In this document: positions 10,525 to 24,510 of the stretch, one piece after another | How the letters are laid out: each line of letters starts with the position of its first letter | How positions within the stretch are numbered: position 1 is the stretch's first letter | Assembly (NCBI GenBank): GCA_037013495.1 | Contig: CM072803.1 | Coordinates: forward strand, 12,170,001 to 12,234,000 | Length of the DNA stretch: 64,000 nucleotides | Direction of reading: 5' to 3' | From: Hippophae tibetana | Lineage: Eukaryota > Streptophyta > Magnoliopsida > Rosales > Elaeagnaceae | Notes under the pieces: model-generated | Seen by the model: only the letters and a program-made list of their open reading frames with translations | What the model was told of the DNA's origin: nothing | Databases searched by the model: none | Made by a program: the position numbers and the translations under genes

Positions 10525-12059
10525 GGCTAGCTATTCTTCTTTTCTTCTTCTTCCTCGTTTATCAAGAAAGTTACGATCTTTAAATCAAAGTTTGGAATTT
10601 TAAAGTTTCAGTGAGTGGAAAAGGAAAAGCTCTCTGCCTTGGAGTCCAGAGTCCTATAAGATAAAAACAAACAAACAATTTGCTTCTAAAAGACTAGTGT
10701 CTAATGACCAATTAATGAAAGCTAAAAATGTAGCTGAGAAGACTGAATCGGATCATTAATTAAGAAGTAAAAGAGATTTGTGGGTATGTTTTGATACTGA
10801 AGGAGATTTTAGAACCATTGAATTGATAGAAAATAGAAATGAAAAGATCGAGAAGCGTCTACTTTAATTTTGCTTTCCAATGGTGTATAGTTGTGTATGT
10901 TCCATGCTCTTTTCGGACATTAATCATTTTTGGTGAAGTATATAACCTCCATACGACTTGAATATAATTGTAGGTAATAGCTGCCCATGGGTCACATTTG
11001 GGATTTTAATTTAAGTGGGATATTTTATAAATGGTAAAATATAATATTATTTTATATGTTTATAGTATATGTGTATTTTGTTTAAATATAATTATATAAA
11101 TATGTTTAAATTATTAATTTTGTTAAGTATTTTTTAACAATAAATCTTAAAAATAAAAATTAGTTGAAAATATAATATTATTTTATGTATTTAATTTTTT
11201 AAATTTTTTTAAATATTATAAAAATTAAAAAAAATCCATAAATTTTACAATAATAAAAATAACACTCTAATTATATTAGACGAATTTTAATTAGATGTCG
11301 TTTAACATTAAACATGTTTAAATGGTTATAGTTTAATTTAAATAACCTCGAATATTATGTTAAATTTTTATTATAATAATAATAATATATATATATATAT
11401 ATAAGATAAATATAAAATATTATTTTTATGATTTTTAAGTTTTAAAAATATTATTTTTATTATATATTTTTTAAAAAATTATGTTAAAAGGTATGTGGGG
11501 TCAGTAACCTCTTGACGCCCTTGTAGATTTTTTAGTGCTCATACTTAACAATTTAATTTATTAAGAATTTACATAAAATTAATTTAAAAAAATGTGTGAG
11601 TTTATATCACCATACGTATCTAAAGATTTACTGCAGTTCCTGCAGGCATTATTGTGTAAGAAAGTATGAATTTTACTGCAAATTTTGAGTAAATCAGTAA
11701 ACTAAAACATTAATTTCAATAATATACCTTTAGCCATAAATAAATCCCAATAATGATACTGAACATGCACTTGTACCATCAAATGCAAACTAGTCCCACC
11801 ACATCATACACAAGCTCTCTATAGACAATAACACTAGTCAATTCTTAGATACTCCTCACCAACTTAAAAGAATAGTCATTCAATGAACTAGTCATGATCT
11901 AAGTTCATCAATATGTTATTTCATTGTTTAATTTTTCAACAGTTTTCTCTTTCTCTTGACTTTTTACTACAAAATGACAAATTATTATATATTTATTTAT
12001 TTTTTATTTTTTTTAAATAAATATAGGTCCTAAGTCAATTATTTCAATGTTTCTGTTAT
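10525..12059. other. Upstream region of the DUF740 gene and AT-rich spacer
   Basis: The first ~200 bp hold a GAAGAA-type leader on the minus strand just before the ATG at 10522-10524. A plausible core promoter for the minus-strand gene would lie within about 10560-10900, but I see no clear TATA box. The rest is AT-rich with a (ta)n run near 11385-11402 and no coding signal. Confidence 0.4.
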
Positions 12060-13090
12060 GGTGTGTATCCGTGGGTACAGACCAAATTAGAAAAATATTT
12101 TTAGAGGAATTAGAGTATAATTTTTTTTATATAAAATAAAAAATTATATTTCAATATTTAAAAATTAAATATGTATCATAGTTTAAATTTAATAAGAGAT
12201 TAAAAGTTATGATAAATTTTTTCAATCAAAAATAAATTTTTCAAGTTATATTACAAGAAACATATAGAATTAGTATATTATAATTTATAATAAAAATTAT
12301 CTACAGTAAATGAATATATAAATATATAATAATTTAATAATATTAATATCATAAATCTATAAATGTTAAAAACTAAAGTTAAAAGAAATACATTAAAATA
12401 AAAATAATAAGATTTGATTTAGGATTTTTAGCTTAAAAATATATATTTTTAAAAATTAAAAAACTAATAAATACAAATATTTTTTATCTGTGGTTGTTTA
12501 TTACATTTGTTTTCTTAAACTGATAAAATAAACCAGTTTAGTAGTGGTGATAAAAATGAACAAAAAAATTATTAATTTTTTTACATTAAAAAATTTCAAA
12601 TAAAATAAAATATAAAATAATATAATATTAGAAAAAATAAAAAATTTAAAATTAAACAAAATAAAAAAAATTTGAATATATAAATAAAAAATCTTAAAAG
12701 ATTTAGTTTTAAGTTTATTGTCGTGCTTATTTTTTATTTTTATTTTTATAATGTTTAACACTGATATTTATTATTACAAATTAAAATTAAATATATGAAT
12801 TATTTTTAGATTATATTGTATTCGTTTAAAAAATATTTTTATTTAGCATATACCATTATAAATTAATAATTATCAAATATATAAATATATATATATATAT
12901 ATATATCTAACCATTTACTCACTATTTGTTTATATTATTTTTATCTATATGTCAATTAAATATTATTGATATGTATAATGTTATATCAATATATATACAT
13001 AATTTTAAATAAAATATATTATTATAAATAAAATATTTATTTAATGTTAAAAATATATATAATTAAATTTATTTTATTTCTTTTGTAAAA
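12060..13090. repeat. Unclassified AT-rich dispersed repeat, copy A
   Basis: This stretch is collinear with 43741-44165 plus 45641-46230. Shared words include aagatttgatttaggatttt, a caaataaaataaaatat..aataatataatatt segment and the tttagttttaa..ttgtc segment, in the same order. It contains no coding domain. A (at)n run at 12885-12906 is absent from the other copy. The family is recognised only by this internal comparison. It could be a degraded LTR or a non-autonomous DNA element. Confidence 0.6.
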
Positions 13091-13096
13091 TTATTG

Positions 13097-13480
13097 ACCG
13101 AGAAAATGCTCCGCCTTGAGGCTCCGGCCATGAGTGGGGTGATGAGAGTTACCCATCACTATCAGACTGGCATGAGTGAAGCATGCATTATTCATTTGTC
13201 TATTTCTTTTTTAACATTTTTCATCTTTCATTGAGACAATCTTATATTATGTCTTTTTCTCATACATATAAAGCACGTGTCATACGGCCAAATCCCATTT
13301 TGGACTAAAGGACTCACTTTTTTTTTTTTGGAAATGGACGGCTATGATTTGTTTGGCTGCCGCCTCTATTATTTATAAAGACGAGACTATCAGAGGCCTT
13401 AGTCTACACTCTACTCTTAGTTGTGGCTTGTGCGATAATAAAAAGGCATATCCAAGTAGTTGTCACAATCATGTAATTTT
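13097..13480. other. GC-richer island with G-box and TATA-like element, function unknown
   Basis: Within 60+ kb of AT-rich DNA this 0.4 kb is clearly richer in G+C. It contains a CACGTG at 13274-13279, a run of T, and tatttataaag at about 13370-13380 followed by agtctacactctactctt. The arrangement looks like a plus-strand core promoter, yet no open frame follows. A direct repeat catgagtg and a 6-bp stem gtgatg..catcac lie at about 13129-13180. It could be the remnant of an LTR promoter or of a lost gene. Confidence 0.3.
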
Positions 13481-16385
13481 ATTTGTAAAAATATTGTGAG
13501 CGGTTTATATCCACATTTTTTGAAATTGGTATTTCTAGATTATTTTTATTTTATTTTAATTAAAATATATAAAATATTTTTATTTAAATTATTAGTATAT
13601 TTTTAACTCAAACTTAATAAAAATATTAATAAATTAGGGTAGTTTGGGGCAGAATATTTAAGAGGCTACACAGGATTGTAACCTCGTTCAAAAAACTTAT
13701 AAAAAATTAATTATATGTATATTTTTAACATTATTGAAATAATATATTATATTTAATTTTTCTATTATATTTTTAGTAAATTATTGTATATTTCAAAAAA
13801 ATTCAACTAATATATGAAAAAAAATGACATAAATAATTTGTGAGTAAAATATTATTTTTCTCACATATTTATTGTATACACAAATGATTAAAATAGTTAA
13901 ATAGGAGTATTTTTGTTCACATAATTAACAAATATTAATTAATTACACATAAAATTATAATAGTATATATCATATAAAAATATTTCTTAAAATAATATGA
14001 TGCAATTTAAAAAATATTTCTTATATTTAAATTCAATTTATCGTTAAATAATAGTATTAAAAATTATAGAAATTAAAATAAAATAAAAACATTAGGAAAA
14101 ACTTAAAACCAATGCTTTTAAGATTTTATTCATTCTTACCATCAAAATTTTTTATACTTTATTTAACTCAAAATTTTAATTATATTTAATATTATATTAT
14201 TGTATATTTTATTTTAAAAAAAATTATTTTATTTTTTTAATATAAAAGTGTAATATTTTTTCCATGATTTTTTTAATTTATTTTTATCCCTATACAAAAC
14301 TGACTTATTTCGACATTTCAAAAAGATCGATGAAACAAACGCAAACAAAAAAAATAGATGTTTATTAGTCTTTTATTTTTTAATAACATATATTTTTTAA
14401 TGTATTATCAAGCTTAAAATCAAAAACAATATATTATTCTTTATATTTTAATACGTTTATTTTAGTTTTAGTTTTAGTTTTTAATAATTATAATATTTAT
14501 ATTTATTAAATTATTATATTTTTTTATCTTTTTATTTATGTTAGATAACTTTCGTGATAAGTTATAATGCTATAACTCTATTTCTCTCATGTAATATAAA
14601 TTTCTTATCTTTAATTGAGAAGAGTCTACTGTAATTCTTAACATTTTATTGAATTTATATCATGATATATTTTTTACTCTTAAATATTTAAATATTTTTC
14701 TTTAATTTGTATAAAACAAATTACACTCAAGTCCTCTCAAAATATATTTCTAACTAAGTCCTTCATTCAGAAATATTATTAATTAGTAATTTAAATAAAT
14801 ATATTATATGTATCTCAATTAAAAATAGAGGTTAAAAAAGACACCAAAACAATAATAAAGGTAGCCAAAAATACTAACATCATATTTTTTAATTTAAATT
14901 CACAAATTATTATTATTATTATTATTTATAAATAATTTAGTTAATTATTTGTTTAATAAAATAAAAAAGTTACTACCCAAGTATACTAAAATTAATAATT
15001 AATTTTAAATAAAAATTAAAAAAATTGTGTTGGCTTGTGATAGGATTATGGATTATGATTCAAATTTGGAAAAGTTATCTTAAAGTGTATTAGAAGTTTT
15101 TGATAAACTAGTTATCAAAAGTTTTTGAAAAAATAATTCTACTAGAGTTTAAGTTATTAAGAGAGTTATTCATATTGTTTTTATATATTTATTATTCTTA
15201 TAAGTTTTATGTATTATATAAACTAAATATTTAATATTTAATAATTAAAATTATTAAAATTTAAATATAACATGTTACACTATTCTAAGTTCATTCCTCT
15301 AAAATATTGTAAGTTAATTCCTCTAAAATATAGTAACATAATGGCTGTCCTTTTAACGTGCGTTAGGTGTGGTAGTAATACTAATTTCAGTTTATTTCAT
15401 AAATTAATATATGTTTTAAATTAGTACCATAAAGGAAAGGGGAAAAAAATTCATGAAACCTTTTGATGAGTCATGCACATCTGTATTTGATCATTATACA
15501 TCACAATTGTTGTTCGAATCTTCCTCAGTTAATTTAGAACAATTAATGCATATATTGTGTATTTTAAAGTGTATGTATCTATTGAAAAAAAAAAAAATTT
15601 GATAAACTGTAAAAACAGGATGGTTGTTTGCTTCACTTTATAGTCCTTCCCTTCGTATACTTCAGGTTAGGAATTATTCGTACTATGGTTCCCATGAAAA
15701 GCATAAATATTATACTTTTATGCTTTCTCTCTTCTTTTAATTAACTTGAATTTTTCTTTTTGGTAAATTTTAATATAAGAAAAATTATCGGTCAAGTCTA
15801 TAAGGTAGAGTCTAATATGTGTCGTAGAATGTGTTTAGCCATTCAAATTTATCAATTATTAAAAAAAAAATTGAAGATAAATAATATTATTTTATTAATT
15901 TTTTTATTTAAATACTATTATTTTATATTGGGTTATTTGAGTATAACACTGGTTTTTGTTTGACTGTTTTGTTGTTGATTGTTGGTTCCAATTTCGCATT
16001 AGAGTAGGTTAATATAAAAATAATAATAAAATATATTTAAATAATTTTTTTTATAATATTTATTATTGTTGATTTTTCTTAAATAATTTTATACTAAAAT
16101 TATACTTTCTTTCTAATTAATGACTCATGTTTTAATTAATTGAAAATAAAAATAATAATATTTTAACAATAAAATAATTAAATAATAATATTTATCTTTA
16201 ATTAGTCTATTTTTTCAAAATTGATGTACTATAAAATATTTTTTAGAATCTCACTTACTAAATGATACTAACTTCATAATTCCGAAGACTTATGTGGCCT
16301 CTCCCTCTTTAATATTTTGTATTTTTAGTTTTTTTTTCTTTCTTGAAACTGTTTTAAAAATGAATCTTTTAGATATTACAAATAT
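13481..16385. other. AT-rich intergenic region, no gene seen
   Basis: The region has no frame with coding character, no recognisable RNA gene and no terminal repeat structure I could close. Short open frames such as 15760-15963 are low-complexity. Confidence 0.55.
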
Positions 16386-17125
16386 TGAATGATACAAACA
16401 CAATTAAATATCCGAGAAAATGTACATGTAATATATTTCAACAAAACAAGCTAACAAGCCCTAAAAAAGGGATATCAATGATAATAAAAATATAAAAGCA
16501 ATAAAGGAAAGAACATATCAAATTTATAATGATTTAACCCAACCAATGTGATAAGTCTACTCTACTTCTTCACCCCTCCAAAGAGATTAGTTCCACAAGC
16601 TTAAGTATTGGATATTACAAATATAATAGGAGAAAACCATAAAGAGAAACACTCACTATAAATAATAACACTCAAAGAGACCTCACATGCTCTCACACTA
16701 CACAATGATAGAAAAACCTTTTTCCTCTCTTCTCTAGCCTCTCTCACAAATGCTCAAATGCTTTTTTAATCTTCTAGGGCCCACAATAAGTGCTTATATA
16801 TACCCAAAAGTACATTTCCATTAATGTACCATCCAAAATCGATCTTAAAAGTGTAAACCTCATTACCCATTTGGTTCATTTTGCATGAAAATAGAAAGCC
16901 ATCTACAATGCTAAATTAATCGAGCTAGAACTAGATCGATTGAGCCTACTAAAATTTGCATCCATTTTTGTACATAAACTCCTCGATCAAAGCTAGATAG
17001 AATTTTGATCAATTAACCCACCAAAATGTTATTTCTTCATTCAATTCAATGCTTCTAGTTCAACCTTTGATGCTTATCACCCACAATGATTTTCAAGCAT
17101 CCCATGGATTTGCATCACAAAGTTA
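16386..17125 (-). repeat. 3' LTR of the 16-20 kb copia element
   Basis: Downstream of the RNase H end, the minus strand shows a degenerate polypurine tract (TCAAGGTAGA, near 17130-17142) followed by the LTR start TATAACTTTGTGATGC. A minus-strand TATA box, TATATATAAG, lies at about 16793-16804. The left limit, at TCATTCA on the minus strand (16386), is tentative because the partner LTR is absent. Confidence 0.5.
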
Positions 17126-17219
17126 TAATTATCTACCTTGATGCCAATCCTTGGAACTTTCTCTCATGGGTGAAGACCCATATTTTCACCATTATTTAGT
17201 TAAGGTGGTCACCTTGACC

Positions 17220-20200
17220 AAAGTTTCACACTTCACAAACTTTGCCAAAAGAATTGGTTTTGTTGATATGTTCTCCGGGTTGTCATCCGTGTAAATTTTG
17301 ACCAACTCCAACTCACCTTGTTCTGCCATCTCTTGTATGAAGTATAGCTTAACATCTACATGTTTCATATGGTCATGAAATTGAGAATTCTTGATTAATA
17401 AAATTGCTCCTCAATTTTCAAAATGAATCATGACTCTCTTTTGATCAAAACCAAGTTTATTAGCCAAACCCTCCAACCACATAACTACCTTCATCACTTT
17501 CATTGCGGAAAAAAACTCCACATCCGTAGAAAAAAATGTCACTATTGATTGTAAATTTTCCTTCCAACTCATCAAGTTTCCTCCAAAACCAAACAAGTAC
17601 CCCATGATTGATCACCTAAAATGTTAGAATCCATATAGTCCATCACTCTAACACTTAGCTACTCGAAATGGCCATAGAGAATACCAACTTCGATAGTACC
17701 TTGAAGATACTTCATCATCCATTCCACCACCTCTTAATGATTTTTACTCGGATTGGTCATGTAACGTATCACCAAACTTACACTATATGCAATATCTGAT
17801 TTTGTACAAATCATTAAATACATCAAGTTACCCATCACACTTGTATAGGGCACCTTCTTTATTTCTTTCTTATCTTTATCTATTGAAGAAGAGTTTGAGG
17901 CTTATAACTTGAAATGTGATGCTATCAGAGTTGTAGTCAGTTTAGCATTGATCATGTTAACCCATTTAAGTACCTTCTCATAATATCCCTATTGAGAAAG
18001 AAATAATCTATTTTTTTCTCTATCTCTTATAATCTCCATCCCTAAAATTTTCTTGACATACCTAATATCCTTTATCTCAAATTCTAAGATAAGTTAACTC
18101 TTCAATTTGGTAATTTGAGATCGGTTATAACTAGTTATTAATACATCATCTATGTATAACAATAAATATATCGTAGAAGGACTAGTTGTATCTCTCAAAT
18201 ACACAATTGTCATGCTTTCTCCTTTAAAAACTGACCTTTAAAATGAAGTCATTGAATCTATTATACTAACATCTTGGTGATTGCTTTAAGCTACAATGAC
18301 TTATTCAATAGACACTCCATGTCACCCTTTTATTTTTTTCACAAACCCTTTGGGTTGTTCCATGAAATTTTTTGCCTCAAGGTAACCATGTAAAAACGCA
18401 GTTTTCACATCTAATTGGTTAAGTTTCAAAGTAATATGAATAATTAGATACATATAATCGAATAGAATTTTTCTTAACAATAGGTGTGAAAATTTAGACA
18501 AAGTTAATACCTTCTCTTTCTAGACACCCTTTGCAACAACTCTAACCTTATATCGGGCTAACTTGACATTCAGTACACCTTCCTTCACTTTGTAGCCCAT
18601 TTACTTCCCATAAATTTCTAATCTTTCGGTCAAGGAAATATTGTCCATGTCTTATTCTTGTATAAAGAACTCATTTCTTCTTTCATAGTCATCCATCATT
18701 TATCAATATCTTTCCTACTCATGGCTTCTTCATAGAACCTTGGCTCAAATCTTGAGATCTAAGACTCCATACTCATTGCATAGGTAACAAGGTTTAACTA
18801 CTCAAGAGATCTAGTCAAGTGTCGAAATTGATCAAGTGCCAATAAGTAGCCATTTCTCAACCTAGATGGTTTGGGCTCAATGGTACCTTCTTCTTCTTCC
18901 ATCTTTATACCATGATTATCATCATTAAGAGGTTCTTGTATAGTAGGCTCTTTTGATTGCTTATGTTCACCTATGGGTTGATTAATAAACACCAATGGCT
19001 CCATCTCAAAACTAACACATCCGCTTGCAAACACTTGAGGCGAGTCATTTGTTTCTTCGAAATCTCTACCCATATACATCTCACCCTCCTTCAAAATTAC
19101 ATCTTTACTAGTGATGCACTTCTTAGCATCATCATACCATACCTTGTAACCCTTCACATCACTAGAATATCCAAAAAGCATACACTTCAATGCCCTTGAA
19201 TCCAACTTCCCTTGCCTCATATGTACATATAAAACACATTCAAAAACATGAAAATGATCATATTTAATAGGTTTACCAAACAACACCACTTATGGCATCT
19301 TGAAGTTGAGCGAAACTAAAGCGATTGAAGCACGCCTATTGATAAGTTATCTAGCTGTAACAATGACTTCACCCTAAAATCTAATGGGCATGTTTGCATC
19401 AGAAAGCATACAACTCACTCTCTCCAAAAGTGTTCTAGTCGTCCTCTCTTCCAAACTATTTTGTTGATGATTTGCAAGAATGTTCATATTTCTTATAATA
19501 CCAGTCTCCCTACAAAAACTTGTCAAGGACTTATTACAAAACTCTAAATCATTGTTAAATCTCAAACACTTAACCTTCTTTCTGATTTGAGCTTCTAAAA
19601 GTTCCTTCCACTTCATAAATGTCACCAAAGTTTCATCTTTACTTTTTAACAAGTAAACCCATAACCTTATAGAGAAATTATTAATAACAGTAAAAATGTA
19701 CTTTACACCACCCATTGATAGTGTCCTCTCTAGCCCTCACAAATCCAAATGCACATAGTCAAGTATGTCAAATCCCTTTAGCTTTGTTCATCTTTCCAAA
19801 AATACAATAATCTCAAAATGATAGCTTTTCAAGCTTACTATCACCAAGAATCTTCCTTTTGTGTAGTTCTTTCAATCCTCTTTCACTAATATGATCCAAC
19901 ATTTAATGCCAAAGATTGACAATTTCCTCTTGATGGATCACCATGACAATATTGTTTTCTATTGTAGCATCCAAGTAATAAAGCCCATTTATTTTATACC
20001 TTTAAAGTATAACAAAGTACGTCTACATACCTTCAATTCGCCATGCTTTCCCTTGTGGCTATACCTTATGTTTTCCAATGTACCCAATGAAATAAATTTC
20101 TTCATTAATGTTGACATATACCTCACATTCTTCATTACAAATTTTAAGCCATTATTCACCTCAACTACCCAACTCCTATCACATTATATGGATGGTTATT

Positions 20201-20330
20201 TCCCATGTGAATTATGCTACCATTCAACTCCTCATAATCAACAAACCACTCCTTGTAAGGAGTCATGTGAAAGTACACCCTGTGACTAAGAACCAAGCAC
20301 CATCATTGTTGCTTGAAGAAAATGTGATAC
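17220..20330 (-). pseudogene. Degenerate copia pol: protease, integrase, reverse transcriptase, RNase H
   Basis: The protease at about 20180-20330 reads LVTGCTFHMTP, so the catalytic aspartate of the usual DSG is lost. The GAG-pre-integrase and zinc region is at about 19800-19905. The integrase core at 19374-19780 retains HLDL but has a stop where SDLWGP normally has tryptophan, and the second catalytic site is LRFNN instead of LRTDN. The integrase C-terminus lies at 18798-19289 (ALKCMLFGY, KGYKVW). Reverse transcriptase at about 17650-18700 shows LDVKTAFLHG and a preserved YIDDVL. RNase H at about 17230-17650 includes KHVDVKLYFIQE. Many frame breaks make it non-functional. Confidence 0.85.
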
Positions 20331-20339
20331 AATATATAA

Positions 20340-22160
20340 CATACAAGTATATGTGATTATCTACAAGTGATAAGTAATTTTAAAAATAATGGTTATTGTA
20401 CCCACGAGCATTGATAACAATATCTATGCCTAATTACTTGTCCATTATTAAATTAGTTAAAATCAATAAAATGTAGGTTTTTGTTGTTTTTGATAAAATA
20501 CATAAAATAGTAAAATAAGTTGCAAAAGGATTCTAAGATATAAGTGATCATGGGACTCTCATCACCACTAGCCTACAATTTTAATAATCATGTTATTAAT
20601 TTCTTAAATTCTAAATTACTTTCAAAATTTAAAAGCCATTCATGAATTCTTAAATTTAACTTTAGAAACCTAGGTCTACTTAAGACTTTCCACAATTTCT
20701 CACTTTGTAATTGATTTAGAATGCCATCATAAATCAACCTAAATTCTGAACAACCTAGATGAACCCTTACTAGATATAATTAATTCATTGCATTAGGATC
20801 TAAAAAAATCATAATTAACCATGCAAAATTAGAATAATTGCTTAACCTTTAGGGAAGGTATTTAATCCTACTTGTGACAGGAGTCACAAGGTACCACTTA
20901 GAATAAGAATATTAGAGATTACATATTAACATCTTAGACTAGATATAAACATATTCGTGCAACAAACTAATTATACACCTAATGTATAACATGGATAGTC
21001 ATGACATTCAAACATAGAATCCAATACAACAAGAATCAAGAATTCAAATTAAAATTATTCATAATATTAAATTAATTAAATTATGATATAGGGCTTAGAA
21101 TTTTCCATAATCATATTCGAATTTTAGCTAGACATAAATTCTAAATGAATCAACATTATAATCATGGAAACTTAATAAGAAAAAAAAATAGTATGAAAAG
21201 CTTAGGAAATGTAGATGATGATGCCAAAGCAAACTCATTCTCAAATGTTCAATCTTTTCTTCTAAATCTTCTTCAAAGGTTTGCTTTAGATGTTCTCTTG
21301 ATCTCTCTTGTTTCTTGAAGCAATTATGTATTAATTTAGCTAATTCTAATACTCTCTTTATTTTTTTGGGGTATCGTTTTGTATTTATAAAATATAAAAA
21401 TTGAATCAGGACGTGAATAGGATTTTTGGTATTCTATTGGAGATAGAATTATTGTGAATCACATGTTAAAAGGGATGGATAACCTGCAATGGTTAAAATG
21501 TTGAATTAGTTGCAATTACCAACATGGATAAGTTATGATAGTTAAAAGGAGGAATAAGTTGTGATCGTCAACATGAAAGATAAGTTACGATAGTCAAAAT
21601 GAGGGATATGCTACAACATAAATAAGTTACAATGGATTGCTAAATACACCCATTTCATTTATAAGTTAATTCACCTATCAAATAAAAATTATAAAAAATC
21701 ACGATAAAATCACAAAAAATTTAAAAAAACAATATTTTGCTAATAAATATAAAATAAATATTTTTAGTTCATTATATATATATAAATATAAATAAATTGA
21801 TATACAAAAATGTGTATAAAATAGTAATTATCAAATCTTTTACACCTATTCTTTGCTAGTCCTCGAGCAAAGTCAACATCCATAGTTGAGAAAATAAGTT
21901 TTATGATATTTTATCTCAAGGGTTTAATAATATTATGATTTCAAATTTTAATAAATGTTATATATATATATATTCTCTAGCCATCCCTTTGTTAGAATTA
22001 CTATAAAATAATCATGTTCAAAGTCTGTGTGATGAAGTAAAAATTAAAAATAGTCAAATCATGTCATTTAAACAAATTTAAATGTTATTACTCCCTATAA
22101 ACATCAATACACTTTTTAGAGTTTGATAAGTAATAATTTGTGTTATAACTATTTATTTCA
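20340..22160. mobile_element. Probable non-coding spacer of an LTR retrotransposon
   Basis: The region begins with ttgtacccacgagcattgat near 20397 and contains gctagtcctcgagcaaagtc near 21855. From memory, very similar phrases recur in the non-coding spacer of large plant Ty3/gypsy elements. There is no reading frame, and no LTR could be closed. The assignment is an inference from wording alone; a repeat-library search would settle it. Confidence 0.35.
21470..21645. repeat. Imperfect tandem repeats, unit about 30-36 bp
   Basis: Variants of gataagttacgatagtcaaa followed by gaggga.. or atgttg.. recur about five times in succession. Copies are diverged, so the array is old. Confidence 0.55.
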
Positions 22161-23187
22161 TATAGTACAAAGGGATTTACATACTCCCCTTTGGTTTTAC
22201 GTATCAAAATACTACACAACTAAATACAAATATTCATCAAACATGAAATGATCACGAACATATCGTAAAGTTGTTTATTTCCATGAGTAACACAACGACA
22301 GACACCAAAACCCAAAAGACACACCTACTTTAAGTGCATCCATCTTAATTGCTCCATTCATGAATCAACTCATCCAATCCTCTATCATAAGGAACCCAGC
22401 ACCACTACACACAACACATTTGAAGCACAAAGACTTTACTCCATACTTGTAACCTGCACACACCAAAACAAACACATATATCGTGAGCGTATCATACAGA
22501 AACAATGTGTAGCCTATACAAATGCTATTGTGTTACCCCTACATACATCGTGAATGTATTTTCAAAAACAACGTGTATTCTATTAAATATTTTAATATTA
22601 TCTCTACATAGGTATGCACCGATAGTTTAAAAATAGTTAACATGTAGCATAAAGAAATATATATATTTGTAACACCAATATGCAAACTACACAATCTACA
22701 TACAACACAAATATGAAAAATTCTCCTAAACATATGCAACACTCCTTCTAAGTGTATACATATTAGATAAACATAATGCAGTTTAGATTACACTTACCAT
22801 TCCATGCAACAAAAAACATGTTAACAAGTAAATACAATGCACAAACAAATACAAGTTGTGCACACTTTTCCCTTTTTTTTAACATGGAAAGTTAAAGCAA
22901 GCATACACAGGTTTGCAACATACCACACCCCTATATGAAGGAGAGAAGTAAAAAAAATGCAATTATCCTAACACTCACGTAACACAACAGAGAAGATTAA
23001 AGCAAACATAGAAAGAAGTAACATATACAATCAAGGGAGAAATACAAAGAATGACACGGAGACAATATCAAGGTAAGCATGTAACGAACAACAATTCAAA
23101 TGCATAGACAAGTAAGAGTAGTACAGACATCGCATGGAGCCTCACATCTTTGTAATGTGTATACAACACATCGACAGGATGGGCCAT

Positions 23188-23395
23188 CAAACATCAATGG
23201 CACATAAATGTGTCAATGTATTTGTAAGAAGATGTTGACTAGGATTCCAACTATCTTCCAAGTTGGCACACTCTTAGTTACTCAACAATATTCCCTCATA
23301 CATCAACGTCACTTAAATATGTCAACGAATCCCTAAGGACTTGACTAGAAGTCCAACTATTTTCCAAGTTGACAATACTTGAAAGATAGTTGGAT
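23188..23395. repeat. Imperfect tandem duplication, about 105 bp
   Basis: Copy 1 (about 23188-23285) and copy 2 (about 23298-23395) share acatcaa..cac..taaat.tgtcaa, gactag..tccaactat and ttccaagttg in the same order. The copies are clearly diverged. Confidence 0.55.
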
Positions 23396-24413
23396 GTATT
23401 CAATCTTGTAACCTCACCCCATACTATGCACACATATGCGAAAAGACATCCTAGTCTTTCAAAGAAAACATATGTCATGTATTCCAACCACAAATACCAG
23501 GCTATCAACTACATGCGATAAACATGCAATAATTCACTACAACAAAGATGCATGTAAACACATAGTGAGACATGTGAAACAAAAGAATGTAAATAATATA
23601 TGCAAAAATTCATACTAACTGTCCTATTTATGCATGTTTCATACAAAGTGATGTAAAGGAGAAGAGAGCATCACAAAAGCATAATAGCATAATAAAAACT
23701 CATAAATATAAAAAATGATAATAATACAAAACAATCATAGCACTCCCCTTGCCAACATGCATGTTATACACAATCTCCCCCTTAAAGTATGCATATGAGG
23801 CAATACACATGTTATGTATTCTACAATCTCAAAATTTTCCTAAGAAAGAAGCATATACACAAAGTAGAAAACAAACAATATAGAAAGAGGAAAACAAACT
23901 GAGTAAGTTCAAAAAGCAAGAGTGTCCTTAAATTAAACAATACAATCAATTTAAATATTCACAAGGCCATCAATCCATGATGCATCCAAGCAGGATTATA
24001 AGTAAAATTGATTTCATGACCAGTATGTGCTTCGTAAAACATGTTTTACTCTATATGTCATCAAAAAATGCTAAGGTGAATTAAGAAAAAAGAAATATAT
24101 ACTCAAATTGAACCAAACTTCATAGATCCACATGTAGCCTCTCTATCCAATAATGTAAGTACAAGCCCAAAATAAATCCAAAGGACTTTCAACGCTTGTA
24201 AGGAAAGGCTAATATTTGGGTAGAAGAGAAGAAACGTTTAAAGAAAGGCACATCTTTAAAGAAACATACTTTCACTTTAAGCATAGAGTTCACAATCATT
24301 AGAAGTACTTCTTTAAACAACAGATATTTTCCTTGTACTTTTCAATTTTGAAACACTTAAAATTTCCCAAACAGTGGATCTTTTTCATTTGTGATTTATC
24401 CATCATTCATTGA

Positions 24414-24510
24414 TCCTCATGTTTTTCTTTCTTTATATTTTTTTACTTTTTCCTTCTTTCTTTCTTCTTTTTTCCTTTCTTTCTCCTTTTTTTCCTTTCC
24501 TTTAAGCTCG
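24414..24510. repeat. Long polypyrimidine tract
   Basis: About 95 bases are almost uninterrupted T/C on the plus strand (purine on the minus strand), made of tttctttc and ttcctttc words. It belongs to the non-coding retroelement interior. Confidence 0.7.

Larger units (their letters stand above)
16386..20330 (-). mobile_element. 5'-truncated Ty1/copia LTR retrotransposon
   Basis: On the minus strand the order protease, GAG-pre-integrase, integrase, reverse transcriptase, RNase H, polypurine tract and LTR can be followed from 20330 down to 16386. This is the Ty1/copia order. Gag and the 5' LTR are missing: immediately right of the protease the sequence becomes unrelated spacer. All modules carry stops and frameshifts. 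The style of the peptides (YCVFGK-like linker, LDYVH, DVKTAFLHG) is that of Tnt1/RE-type copia elements. Confidence 0.85.

Noticed and set aside
13137-13165. gtgatga..ctga-like words suggesting a C/D box snoRNA
   Set aside because: No terminal stem and the box spacing is wrong.
13300-13311. ttggactaaagg resembling miR319/miR159 (TTGGACTGAAGG)
   Set aside because: The remainder does not match and no fold-back partner was found.
15500-15525. tgttcgaatcttc, like a tRNA B box
   Set aside because: No A box at the proper distance upstream and no cloverleaf arms.
19891-20289. 132-codon plus-strand frame
   Set aside because: It is antisense to the degenerate protease and GAG-pre-integrase region of the copia element.
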